Assembly: GCA_035288045.1 (NCBI GenBank)
Contig: DATEBA010000063.1
Coordinates: forward strand, 1 to 34,213
From: DATEBA01 sp035288045
GTDB taxonomy: Bacteria > Actinomycetota > UBA4738 > HRBIN12
Direction of reading: 5' to 3'
DNA: 34,213 bases
This document shows positions 16,281 to 23,500 of the stretch, one piece after another. Positions within the stretch are counted from its first letter, which is position 1. Each line of letters starts with the position of its first letter. The notes beneath the pieces were generated by a model. It was not told the DNA's origin and did not search any database. It worked only from the letters and a program-made list of their open reading frames with translations. Both the position numbers and the translations under genes were made by a program.

Positions 16281-16741
16281 TTGAAGATGACGTCCCAGCT
16301 GTAGGGGATCGCCGGCGAGTCCCATGGCTCGCGGAGCTCGTCGGGGGCGTCGTGGCTGTAAGGCTCGGTGGGGACGTTCACGACGATCGCCTCGTCCGTC
16401 GAGATACACCTCCAACCGTGGTGCACGCCGGCCGGCACCCGTACGAGCAGCGGGTTCCAATCGCCGATGAAGTACTCGCGGATCGTTCCCCCGGTCGGTG
16501 AGCCCTCTCGTCCGTCGTACAGAACCAGTTTCACCATGCCCTTCACGCAGCAGAAGTTGTCGTCCTGGACCTTGTGCAGGTGCCAGGCCTTCACGACCCC
16601 CGGGTAGGTGGTCGTCACGTAGACCTGCCCGAACGCGCGGAACCCGTCGTCGTCGGCGCGGAGCACCTCCATCAGCCGGCCGCGCTCGTCGGGTATCACC
16701 CTCAGGGGTTTCACCCAGACGCCGTCGATCTCGTCGGACAT
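16277..16741 (-). CDS. Short dTDP-4-dehydrorhamnose 3,5-epimerase (RmlC-like)
   Basis: A 154-residue cupin. GVVKAWHLHK carries the His (about H54) that matches the RmlC catalytic base, KGMVKLVLYDGREGSPT the next strand pair, VPAGVHHGWRCIS the cupin turn, and PYSHDAPDE the active-site Tyr (about Y128). Standard RmlC is about 180 residues and ends in an LSxKD-type segment with the Asp of the His-Asp dyad; this protein stops at YSWDVIFK, so that part is absent. Its place before rmlB and rmlD argues for the 3,5-epimerase step, but a C3- or C5-only or related reaction is possible. GAGAGG precedes the ATG by 6 bases. Confidence 0.82.
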   Translation of the reverse strand: MSDEIDGVWVKPLRVIPDERGRLMEVLRADDDGFRAFGQVYVTTTYPGVVKAWHLHKVQDDNFCCVKGMVKLVLYDGREGSPTGGTIREYFIGDWNPLLVRVPAGVHHGWRCISTDEAIVVNVPTEPYSHDAPDELREPWDSPAIPYSWDVIFK

Positions 16742-16768
16742 CGCTTGCCTCTCGCGGGTCGGATGCGA

Positions 16769-16774
16769 AGTCTA
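16769..16774 (-). promoter_or_regulatory. -10 element TAGACT overlapping the GT4 stop, before rmlC-B-D
   Basis: TAGACT (16774-16769) begins with the TAG stop of the GT4 gene. It would start a transcript near 16762 with a leader of about 20 bases holding the GAGAGG ribosome-binding site. The identical hexamer also overlaps the rmlD stop further downstream. Confidence 0.45.
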
Positions 16775-17932
16775 CTCCGTGACCGCCCGGCGGAGGACCT
16801 CGGCCGTGGCTCGTGCGGTGCGTTCCCACGTGAACGAGGCAGCGCGGGTGCGGCCGGCCTCCCGGAGACGCCCGCGCAGGCCCTCGTCGGAAAGAAGACG
16901 CGATAGGCCCTGGGCGATCTCCTCCTCACTCGCCGGATCGACAAGGAGCGCAGCGTCCCCGGTCACTTCGGGGAGCGAGGAGACGTTCGACGCGAGCACC
17001 GGCAGGCCCGCAGCCATCGCCTCGAGCACCGGAAGGCCGAAGCCCTCGTAGATAGAGGGATACGCGAGCGCGATCGCGCCGCCGAGGAGGGCCGCCTTCT
17101 CCTCTCCCGTCACGTAGCCGGTTAGGACGACGCGGTTGCGGGCAGGTTTCGGAAGGGCGTTCACCTCCGCCCTGAGCCGACCGGCCTCCCCGGGGATCCA
17201 TCGCACGGGTCCGCCGGCAAGGACCAGCGCCGCGTCGCCGGGAACGCGCGCGAACGAGCGCACGAGCGCGCGGAGGTTCTTCCGGGGCTCGATCCCGCCT
17301 ATGAAGACGACGTACTCGCCCTCGATCCCGAAGCGGCGGCGAGCTCGACCGACGGCGCCGGGCGCCACCAGAAGCGGCGGGTCGACGCCGTGCGGGACGA
17401 CGGTCACCTTCGCCTCGTCGACGAGGCAGGCGTCGAGCAGATCCCGCTTCGTCGCTTCGGACGGAACGATCACTGCGGCGGAGGTGCGGACGCCGTTCGC
17501 GAAGCGCGCCCGCCATCGGCGGTCGACGTGCGGTGCCGTCTCCGGGAAGCGTTCGTACGCGAGGTCGTGCACCACTAGCACCGCCGGTTTCCGGGTCGGC
17601 GGGGGCAGGAAATTCGTGGCGAGCACCGCGTCGAGATCCAGCAGCCATTCGAGTCGAGGAACACCGAGGCGCCACGAGATCGGTTGGTAAAGGCGCGCCG
17701 GGAACCGCGAGGCGTGCTCCTCGAAGTTGGGCGCGTCGACCTCGGGGAAGAACCGGCGCGGCTGAAGGAGCCCGCGCGCATGGAGGTACCACGCGACCCA
17801 CGTTGCCTCCGGATCGACGCCCGGCAAGGCGCGGATCAGATGATCGGCGTAGTGCCCGACGCCGGTCCTCAGGGGGTCGAGCGCGGGGCGCGCATCGATG
17901 GCCACCCGGACCCGAGACCCCTGGTGGTTCAT
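16772..17932 (-). CDS. Glycosyltransferase, GT4 family (mannosyltransferase-like)
   Basis: A 386-residue GT-B enzyme. VAIDARPALDPLRTGVGHYA is the G-rich loop of GT4 enzymes, VLVVHDLAYERFP and SEATKRDLLDA mark the N-terminal domain, VVFIGGIEPRKNLRALVRSF opens the C-terminal domain, and YPSIYEGFGLPVLEAMAAGLP is the EX7E donor-binding motif. MtfB- and WbaZ-like mannosyltransferases look like this, but donor and acceptor are not determined. It sits between rmlA and the rmlC-B-D trio. Its ATG follows a TAGGCT hexamer by 7 bases, which suggests a separate near-leaderless transcript. Confidence 0.87.
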   Translation of the reverse strand: MNHQGSRVRVAIDARPALDPLRTGVGHYADHLIRALPGVDPEATWVAWYLHARGLLQPRRFFPEVDAPNFEEHASRFPARLYQPISWRLGVPRLEWLLDLDAVLATNFLPPPTRKPAVLVVHDLAYERFPETAPHVDRRWRARFANGVRTSAAVIVPSEATKRDLLDACLVDEAKVTVVPHGVDPPLLVAPGAVGRARRRFGIEGEYVVFIGGIEPRKNLRALVRSFARVPGDAALVLAGGPVRWIPGEAGRLRAEVNALPKPARNRVVLTGYVTGEEKAALLGGAIALAYPSIYEGFGLPVLEAMAAGLPVLASNVSSLPEVTGDAALLVDPASEEEIAQGLSRLLSDEGLRGRLREAGRTRAASFTWERTARATAEVLRRAVTE

Positions 17933-17939
17933 CGGGCGC

Positions 17940-17945
17940 AGCCTA
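17940..17945 (-). promoter_or_regulatory. Near-leaderless -10 (TAGGCT) of the GT4 gene
   Basis: TAGGCT (17945-17940) is 7 bases before the ATG at 17932. The gap to rmlA (17996) is short and shows no ribosome-binding site, which fits a leaderless start. No -35 element is recognisable. Confidence 0.45.
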
Positions 17946-17995
17946 CCGAACGGAAACGTACTCGGAGGCCGGCACGGGCTGGAGCACTGCGCCGG

Positions 17996-19054
17996 TCAGT
18001 CGAGCTCGAGCCGGCTCTGGTCACCCACGACGAGCCGGTGGACGCCGGGCGGCTCGGCTCCTCGAACGTCGACGTCGCGACCGAGGATCGAGCGGGCGAG
18101 CGCGCGAACCCCCGCGATCGTGCATCGCTCCATCACGATCGAGTCCTCGATCCGGCTGCCGCTGACGGTGCAACCGTAGGAGACCGACACGTTCGGCCCG
18201 AGCGTGGAGTCCTCGACGACGGTGCCCTCGCCGACGATCGCCGGCCCGCGGATCTCGGAGCGGACGACCTTCGCGTCGCGCTCGATCACGACCCGGCCCT
18301 GGAGCCTGGAGTCCCCATCCACCTCGCCCTCGACCCGACGGGCCTGCACCGAGAGCATCATCCGATTCGCCTCCAGCAAGTCCTCGGGCTTGCCGGTGTC
18401 CTTCCACCACCCGCTCACCATCTCGGCGCGGACGGTCCGCCCGTTGTCGATCAGGTACTGGATCGCCTCGGTGATCTCGTACTCCCCACGCCAGGAGGGC
18501 CGAAGCGTCTCGGCCGCCTCGATGATCGAGTCGTCGAACAGGTACACGCCGACGAGTGCCAGATCGGAGATCCGCTCCCTGGGCTTCTCCACCAGGCGAA
18601 CGACCCGCTCGTCCTCGAGCACCGCCACCCCGAAGTGCTCGGGCTCGGGCACTCGCGCGAGGAAGATCTGGGCATCGGGGCGGTGACGCTCGAACTCCTG
18701 CACGAAGCCGGTGATGCCCTCCAGGAGCACGTTGTCGCCGAGGTACATGACGAACGGCTCCCCGGCGACGAAGTCGCGCGCCGCCAGCACGGCGTGCGCG
18801 AGCCCGAGCGGCGCCTCCTGGCGGACGTAGGTCACCCGGAGATCCCAGGCCGAGCCGTCCCCGACCGCGGCCTCGACCTCCCGCGCGGTCTCCCCCACCA
18901 CTATGCCGGTCTCGACTATCCCGGCCTCTCGGACGTCCTCGAGCACGTGGAAGAGGATCGGTTTGTTCGCGATGGGTACGAGCTGTTTGGCGTTCGTGTG
19001 TGTTATCGGCCGGAGCCGGGATCCTTCGCCGCCGGATAGGACGAGCGCCCTCAT
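17996..19054 (-). CDS. rmlA: Glucose-1-phosphate thymidylyltransferase, long form (RmlA-like)
   Basis: A 352-residue nucleotidyltransferase. RALVLSGGEGSRLRPIT is the nucleotide loop, AKQLVPIANKPI the lysine motif, LGDNVLLEGI the metal site and PEHFGVAVLED plus VEKPRE the sugar-binding segments. The last ~100 residues are hexapeptide-like (VVIERDAKVVRSEIRGPAIV), which is the long form of RmlA known in actinobacteria and archaea. It makes dTDP-glucose, the first step to dTDP-L-rhamnose. Its ATG overlaps the LCP stop (ATGA), so these two are coupled. The other three rml genes follow after one glycosyltransferase gene. Confidence 0.9.
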   Translation of the reverse strand: MRALVLSGGEGSRLRPITHTNAKQLVPIANKPILFHVLEDVREAGIVETGIVVGETAREVEAAVGDGSAWDLRVTYVRQEAPLGLAHAVLAARDFVAGEPFVMYLGDNVLLEGITGFVQEFERHRPDAQIFLARVPEPEHFGVAVLEDERVVRLVEKPRERISDLALVGVYLFDDSIIEAAETLRPSWRGEYEITEAIQYLIDNGRTVRAEMVSGWWKDTGKPEDLLEANRMMLSVQARRVEGEVDGDSRLQGRVVIERDAKVVRSEIRGPAIVGEGTVVEDSTLGPNVSVSYGCTVSGSRIEDSIVMERCTIAGVRALARSILGRDVDVRGAEPPGVHRLVVGDQSRLELD

Positions 19055-20457
19055 CCGCAGTCGGGCCCCTCCTGCGGTGGCTGCCCCTCGCCCGGCGGTA
19101 CGGGGACGTAACTCGAGGCGACGACGACGGCGACGTCCATCCCCACGGGGAAGTCCTCAGGCACCTGGACCAGATCCATGTTCGGCACGAAGCGGCGGAC
19201 CACCTTCGCCTCCTCGAGTGCTCCCGCTCGGTAGAGGATCGCGGACCCCGCCACGATGTCTCCGAGTGCTGCCGCGTCGCCGATGCCAGGTTCGGTGTTG
19301 AACCCGGACTCGTTCAGGCGCTGGTAGACCGCGTCGACCTTCCCCGCCGAGAGAAGATCGAAGGTCCCCACTACGATGTTCGCGGGCGTCGGCGGTGTGG
19401 AGACCTGCTCCCTGCCGAGGTCACCGAGCGGCTTCCCCTCGCGGATGGCCTCGAACAGCTGGTCGGCGTCGGGCTGCACGAGCTTCACGATGCTCGTCTC
19501 GATGCCGCCGGGGTAGATGGTCGCCGGGGTGGAAGGCACCGCGCGGAAGTCCGCGGCGCCGGTGGTCACGCCCTGGAGCTGGCTCGCAAGATACGCGAGG
19601 TCCGCGGGGTTCAGACCGGGGTCGGGCCGCATGTTCGAGAGGACCGCGGGCACGAGGTCGGGCAGGTTCACGACCTGCGAGGGATGGAGGACCTTGTTCA
19701 GCACGGCCCGAAGGAACCGCTGCTGGCGCTGGATGCGGACGAAATCGGGTATCGGGCAGCCCTCGCCCGTCTGGCGCGAGCGGACGTAGGAGAGCGCCTG
19801 GAAGCCGTTGAACTCGTAGCACCCGGCCTCGGGGATGTCGAGGCCGGTGAGCTCGTCGAAGAGCGGCCGGTCCACGCACATCGGGACGCCGCCCATCGCG
19901 TCGACGATGTTCTCGAAGCCAGCGAGGTTCACGTACAGGACGTGGTGGATCCGGATCCCCGTGAGCTCCTGGACGGTCTCGGCGACGAGCTGCGGGCCGC
20001 CGCCGTCCACGCCCCCGGCGAACGCGCCGTTTATCTTCCCCTCTCCCGAGCCGGGGATGTTCACCCAGAGATCGCGCGGGAAGTGCAGGATCACGGCCTG
20101 CTTCCGGTCGGGCTCGGTGTGAACGACGATGACCGTGTCGGCGCGATTCTCTCCGCCGATATCCTCGTCGGTGCCGAAGTGCTCGAGCTCCTCGGCGGTC
20201 ATACCCTCCCGCGAGTCGCTTCCCAGCAGGAGGTAGTTGCACTCGCGCTCGGCGCAGCGCCCGAGGACGGCCGTGGTCGCCGACGGATCGTCGGGCAGCG
20301 TGATCGGGATGGGGTCGACCTTCGAGCTCGCCCATAGGTATCCGCCGAAGCCGATACCCCCAGCCAGCCCGAGCAGCGCCGACAGGCTCGCCGCAACGGC
20401 CACGAACCAAGAGCGCCACCGGTCGCGATCGGGAGTTCGTTCGCTCGGGGCCTCCAT
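19051..20457 (-). CDS. LCP (LytR-CpsA-Psr) family glycan-wall ligase
   Basis: A 468-residue membrane-anchored protein. One membrane helix (about residues 17-43, FVAVAASLSALLGLAGGIGFGG) is followed by an outside LCP domain: LLLGSDSREG, RADTVIVVHTEP, ILHFPRDLWVNIPG and KINGAFAGG supply the conserved Asp and Arg residues that bind the pyrophosphate of the lipid donor. GFQALSYVRSRQTG is the last LCP landmark. From about residue 350 there is a LytR_C-type domain (NIVVGTFDLLSAGKVDAVYQ). LCP enzymes transfer glycans from undecaprenyl diphosphate to peptidoglycan. Its coupling to rmlA suggests it attaches the rhamnose-containing polymer made here. Confidence 0.9.
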   Translation of the reverse strand: MEAPSERTPDRDRWRSWFVAVAASLSALLGLAGGIGFGGYLWASSKVDPIPITLPDDPSATTAVLGRCAERECNYLLLGSDSREGMTAEELEHFGTDEDIGGENRADTVIVVHTEPDRKQAVILHFPRDLWVNIPGSGEGKINGAFAGGVDGGGPQLVAETVQELTGIRIHHVLYVNLAGFENIVDAMGGVPMCVDRPLFDELTGLDIPEAGCYEFNGFQALSYVRSRQTGEGCPIPDFVRIQRQQRFLRAVLNKVLHPSQVVNLPDLVPAVLSNMRPDPGLNPADLAYLASQLQGVTTGAADFRAVPSTPATIYPGGIETSIVKLVQPDADQLFEAIREGKPLGDLGREQVSTPPTPANIVVGTFDLLSAGKVDAVYQRLNESGFNTEPGIGDAAALGDIVAGSAILYRAGALEEAKVVRRFVPNMDLVQVPEDFPVGMDVAVVVASSYVPVPPGEGQPPQEGPDCG

Positions 20458-20465
20458 CGAGCAGA

Positions 20466-20471
20466 AGGTTA
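20466..20471 (-). promoter_or_regulatory. Near-leaderless -10 (TAACCT) of the LCP-rmlA unit
   Basis: TAACCT (20471-20466) is 8 bases before the ATG at 20457, predicting a leader of one or two bases. There is no ribosome-binding site before this ATG, which supports the reading. Confidence 0.45.
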
Positions 20472-20525
20472 CCCGGCCCTCGCGTTCCGGCGTGAGCCGC
20501 CCTCGGTGGCGATCGTGTGACGAAA

Positions 20526-20541
20526 CGGCGGGCTGGCGCCG
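20526..20541 (-). terminator. Possible terminator after the PAS kinase
   Basis: On the minus strand CGGCG, a 6-base loop and CGCCG are followed by TTTC, about 40 bases after the kinase stop (20581). The stem has only five pairs, so this is a modest candidate. The rest of the 123-base gap shows only the LCP promoter. Confidence 0.35.
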
Positions 20542-20580
20542 GCTATCAGGGCCTCAGCCTCGTGGGAGGGCTTAGGGCCG

Positions 20581-22020
20581 TCAGGCCAGCGGACCCACGG
20601 GCAACCAGAACGTGACCGCCGTTCCCCGTCCCTCGCCGCTGTCCACACGGCACCAGCCGCCAGCGAGCTCGGCCCGTTCCCGCATCGCGGACATCCCGAG
20701 ATGGCCCGCCGAGGGCTGGACCTCCGTCTCGGGCATCCCTACCCCGTCGTCGCGGACGCGTACGAGTACGCCGCCGTCGCGCGACTCGACCAGGATCTCC
20801 ACCTGGGTGCCGCCCGCGTGCTTCACGGCGTTCGTCACGGCCTCCTGCGCGATGCGATAGGCGATCGCCCGGATCTCCTGCGGCGGCTCCTCGACCAGCC
20901 GGTTCTCGAGCACAACGGAGAGCCCTGCCTCTCGGCGGGCCTCGTCGAGGTACTGACGGAGCGCAGCTCCGAGTCCCTCGCGATCGAGCGCCGGAGGGCG
21001 GAGCTCGAACAGCAGATGCCGCAGGCGCGCGATCGCGGCGCCGACCGTATCGATCAGCGTCTCGACGGCTTCCGCGTCCCCCCCCGCCCCGAGGCGACGG
21101 CGGAGCGCTTCTAGCCGAAGGCCCACGGCAGTCATCTTCTGCACGGAGTCGTCGTGGATGTCGACGGCGATCCGCCGGCGCTCCTCCTCCTGAGCCGCCA
21201 CCAGGCTCTTCAGAAGAACCTCTCTCGTCTGCTCCGCCACCTTGCGATCGGTAACGTCGATGAAGATGCCGAGCCAGAGGCGAGGCGTGCCGTCCTCGTC
21301 GTGGGAGATCACGCGTGCGTGATCGTGCACCCAGACCGTCCGGCCCTCCTTCGCGATCATCCGGTACTCGACGTCGAAGGGCTCGCCCGTCACGTCGGTC
21401 CGTTCCGACTCGGCGAGCACCCGATCGCGATCGTGGGGGTGGATCAGGTCGGCCCAGAGCCTCGGGTTCGACTCCCACTCCGTCCGGCCGTAGCCGATCA
21501 GCGCTTCGATCTGCGGGCTCACCTCCGGCGCCGCGGTCAGCCCCAGCTGGGAGTCGTACGTGTAAACCACCACGGGTATCTGCTCCACCAGCGAACGCGC
21601 CCTCGCCTCCGCATCGCGGAGCTGCTGGAGCGCGCGTTCGCGCTCGGTCACGTCGCGGAAGCTCCACACCCGCCCCCGGATCTGCGCTTGCTGCACGAGC
21701 GCCCTCGAGAAGCGCTCGAACACCCTTCCATCCTTGAAACGCAGGGTGTCGAAGTCCTCGCGGTCCGTTCGGTAGAGCTCCCTCACCTTCGCGAGGAACG
21801 CCTCGGGGTCGCCCAGCTGGTCGAGCACGTACTCCAGGAGGCGATCGTCGCTGTCGGTCGCGATCAGCTCGTCGGGGATCCTCCACATCCGCTGGAAGAC
21901 GCCGTTCGCGTACGCGACCCGGCCCCCGTCGTCGACGAGCAGGATGCCGTCAGCGGTCGACTCGAGCGTCGCTCTCAGGAGATCGTCATCGATGATGCCC
22001 CTCGAGTACTCCGGTTCCAT
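20581..22020 (-). CDS. PAS-PAS sensor histidine kinase, NarL-type (HisKA_3)
   Basis: A 479-residue cytosolic kinase with no membrane segment. PAS 1 covers about residues 15-125 (STADGILLVDDGGRVAYANG), PAS 2 about 140-262 (LIHPHDRDR and WLGIFIDVTDRK). The HisKA_3 dimerisation helix has EEERRRIAVDIHDDSVQ with the phosphorylated His at about 289. The ATPase domain shows the N box (AVTNAVKHAGG) and G boxes (VRDDGVGMP). This kinase type phosphorylates NarL/FixJ regulators. None is adjacent; the nearest is the DosR-like protein at 28672. The ATG at 22020 follows GGGAG and a good promoter. It is divergent from the ECF sigma gene. Confidence 0.88.
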   Translation of the reverse strand: MEPEYSRGIIDDDLLRATLESTADGILLVDDGGRVAYANGVFQRMWRIPDELIATDSDDRLLEYVLDQLGDPEAFLAKVRELYRTDREDFDTLRFKDGRVFERFSRALVQQAQIRGRVWSFRDVTERERALQQLRDAEARARSLVEQIPVVVYTYDSQLGLTAAPEVSPQIEALIGYGRTEWESNPRLWADLIHPHDRDRVLAESERTDVTGEPFDVEYRMIAKEGRTVWVHDHARVISHDEDGTPRLWLGIFIDVTDRKVAEQTREVLLKSLVAAQEEERRRIAVDIHDDSVQKMTAVGLRLEALRRRLGAGGDAEAVETLIDTVGAAIARLRHLLFELRPPALDREGLGAALRQYLDEARREAGLSVVLENRLVEEPPQEIRAIAYRIAQEAVTNAVKHAGGTQVEILVESRDGGVLVRVRDDGVGMPETEVQPSAGHLGMSAMRERAELAGGWCRVDSGEGRGTAVTFWLPVGPLA

Positions 22021-22045
22021 GGTCTCCCGCCGGTCGCGCGCCCCG

Positions 22046-22074
22046 AATGTAAGCAACGTGGGGCCCGTAGGCAA
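22046..22074 (-). promoter_or_regulatory. Promoter of the PAS kinase
   Basis: TTGCCT (22074-22069) and TACATT (22051-22046) are separated by 17 bases. The predicted leader of about 19 bases contains the GGGAG ribosome-binding site. It lies back to back with the sigma-gene promoter. Confidence 0.6.
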
Positions 22075-22079
22075 CGACC

Positions 22080-22108
22080 TTGTCCGTAGCCGCAGGGTCG
22101 GGTACGGT
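22080..22108 (+). promoter_or_regulatory. Promoter of the ECF sigma/anti-sigma pair
   Basis: TTGTCC (22080-22085) and TACGGT (22103-22108) are 17 bases apart. The two -35 elements of this and the divergent kinase promoter are only five bases apart. A leader of roughly 110 bases would precede the sigma start codon; I see no clear structure in it. Confidence 0.5.
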
Positions 22109-22226
22109 CGAGCGCCCACGAGGAGGGGAAAGCTGGCCTTCGCACGCCGATCGATCCGCGCCCGGCCCCGCCGCGAATCCCTGCGGGCGGTGGGTCGGAC
22201 GGAGGAGCGTGGAAGCCGCGGCGTTG

Positions 22227-22814
22227 ATGGAGCGAGCCCTCGTGGATGAGCTCGCGGCGGCCCGGGACCTGGACCTGATGCGCCGCATCTCGGAGGCCGA
22301 CGAGGAGGCGTTCAGGACCCTGTTCCGCCGCCACGCGCCCACGGCGGCCGCGCTCGCGGTACGGATCGTCCGTCAGCGGTTCATAGCCGAGGAGATCGTT
22401 CAGGAGGCGTTCCTCGCCGTGTGGCGCGCCCCGGCCGCTTTCGACCCGTCGCGCGGCAGCGTGCGCTCGTGGCTCCTGGGGCTCGTCCACCACCGTGCCG
22501 TCGACGCGGTCCGTCGCGAGGAAGCGCAGCGGCGGCGAGCAGAGACCGCGGTCGCAGAGGCCGTCATCGTCGACGGCGACCCCGCGCCGCTGGTCGTGGA
22601 GGAGGCTGCGCTTCCGCAGGAGCGGGATGCCGTCCGCGCCGCGCTCGGCGACCTTCCGCACGACCAGCGGCGCGTGATCGAGCTCATGTACTTCGAAGGC
22701 AAGACGCAGACCCAGATCTCGGCAGAGCTCTCGCTGCCCCTCGGGACCGTGAAGTCGCGAACGCTGCTCGGGATGAGGAAGCTCCGGGCGGCGCTCGTCG
22801 GGATGGAGCGATGA
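22227..22814 (+). CDS. ECF RNA polymerase sigma factor
   Basis: A protein of about 195 residues with both ECF regions. Sigma region 2: EEAFRTLFRRHAPTAAALAV, then FIAEEIVQEAFLAVWR and GSVRSWLLGLVHHRAVDAVR. Region 4: LPHDQRRVIELMYFEGKTQ followed by the helix-turn-helix ISAELSLPLGTVKSRTLLGM. The start is uncertain: ATG 22227 gives the usual ECF length, while an in-frame GTG at 22209 has GGAGGAG only one base away. Its stop overlaps the anti-sigma start (ATGA), the standard pairing. It presumably directs a stress regulon, probably including its own operon. SigK/SigL-like is my best guess from the RskA-like partner. Confidence 0.88.
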   Translation: MERALVDELAAARDLDLMRRISEADEEAFRTLFRRHAPTAAALAVRIVRQRFIAEEIVQEAFLAVWRAPAAFDPSRGSVRSWLLGLVHHRAVDAVRREEAQRRRAETAVAEAVIVDGDPAPLVVEEAALPQERDAVRAALGDLPHDQRRVIELMYFEGKTQTQISAELSLPLGTVKSRTLLGMRKLRAALVGMER

Positions 22815-23500
22815 GGGACCACACGAGGATCGAGGAGCTGCTCGCCGCGTCGGCGCTCGACGGCCTGGGCCCCGCGGACGAGACCGAGCTCGCGCGAGAG
22901 CGTTCCGCGCACGGTGAGGAGTGCGAGGAGTGCCGCGCTCTCGATCGGGGGTTCGCGGAGGTCGCCGGCCGGCTAGCGCTCGCGCTGGATCCGGTTCGGG
23001 TTCGCGACGGACTCGAGGACGAGCTCGTTTCGCGGGCCACCGGCTCGGTCACTCGCGCGCGCGCGCCACACCGGGGCTGGCGTGCGCTCGTCGCAGTCGC
23101 CGCCGCGTTCGCGCTCTTCGCCGGGGGCTGGCTCGCTCGCGGCCCGGGCGACGGGACGACCGAGGGGCTCGCCGACTTCCTCCCCGGCGCCCGGCTCGTA
23201 GCCTTCGAGGGAGCCGAAGGGGATCTCGCGCTCGCCTACCGCCCGGGTGAGCGAGGCGCCTACGTGATCGGCGACCTGGTGGAGCCCGGCGAGGGACTCG
23301 TCTACGAGGTGTGGACGATCCGCCATGGGTCTCCGTCGCCGGACGCCTGCATCCGCCCCGAGGCGGACGGTACGGTGCTTGCCTACCTGGACTCCGCCCT
23401 CGAGGAGAGCGACGTGATGGCCGTGACGATCGAGTCCGAGGCGTGTCCGGGAGCTCCGACGACCGAGCCGATCCTCATAGCCGAGCTCGCCAGTCTCTAG
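22811..23500 (+). CDS. RskA-like anti-sigma factor with zinc-binding motif
   Basis: A 229-residue membrane protein. The cytosolic N-terminus contains H34-x3-C38-x2-C41 (AHGEECEEC), the zinc-binding anti-sigma signature, and helices for holding the sigma factor. One membrane helix spans about residues 90-109 (WRALVAVAAAFALFAGGWLA). The outside part (ARLVAFEGAEGDLALAYRPG, then VYEVWTIRHGSPSPDACI) is the RskA C-terminal domain, the target of regulated proteolysis in known systems. It should tether and inhibit the coupled ECF factor until a wall or envelope signal arrives. Its TAG stop shares CTAG with the convergent kinase stop. Confidence 0.88.
   Translation: MRDHTRIEELLAASALDGLGPADETELARERSAHGEECEECRALDRGFAEVAGRLALALDPVRVRDGLEDELVSRATGSVTRARAPHRGWRALVAVAAAFALFAGGWLARGPGDGTTEGLADFLPGARLVAFEGAEGDLALAYRPGERGAYVIGDLVEPGEGLVYEVWTIRHGSPSPDACIRPEADGTVLAYLDSALEESDVMAVTIESEACPGAPTTEPILIAELASL

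Noticed and set aside
20537..22119. Longer start of the PAS kinase at or near 22119
   Set aside because: It would read through the kinase promoter and into the divergent sigma promoter, and adds a domain-free segment.
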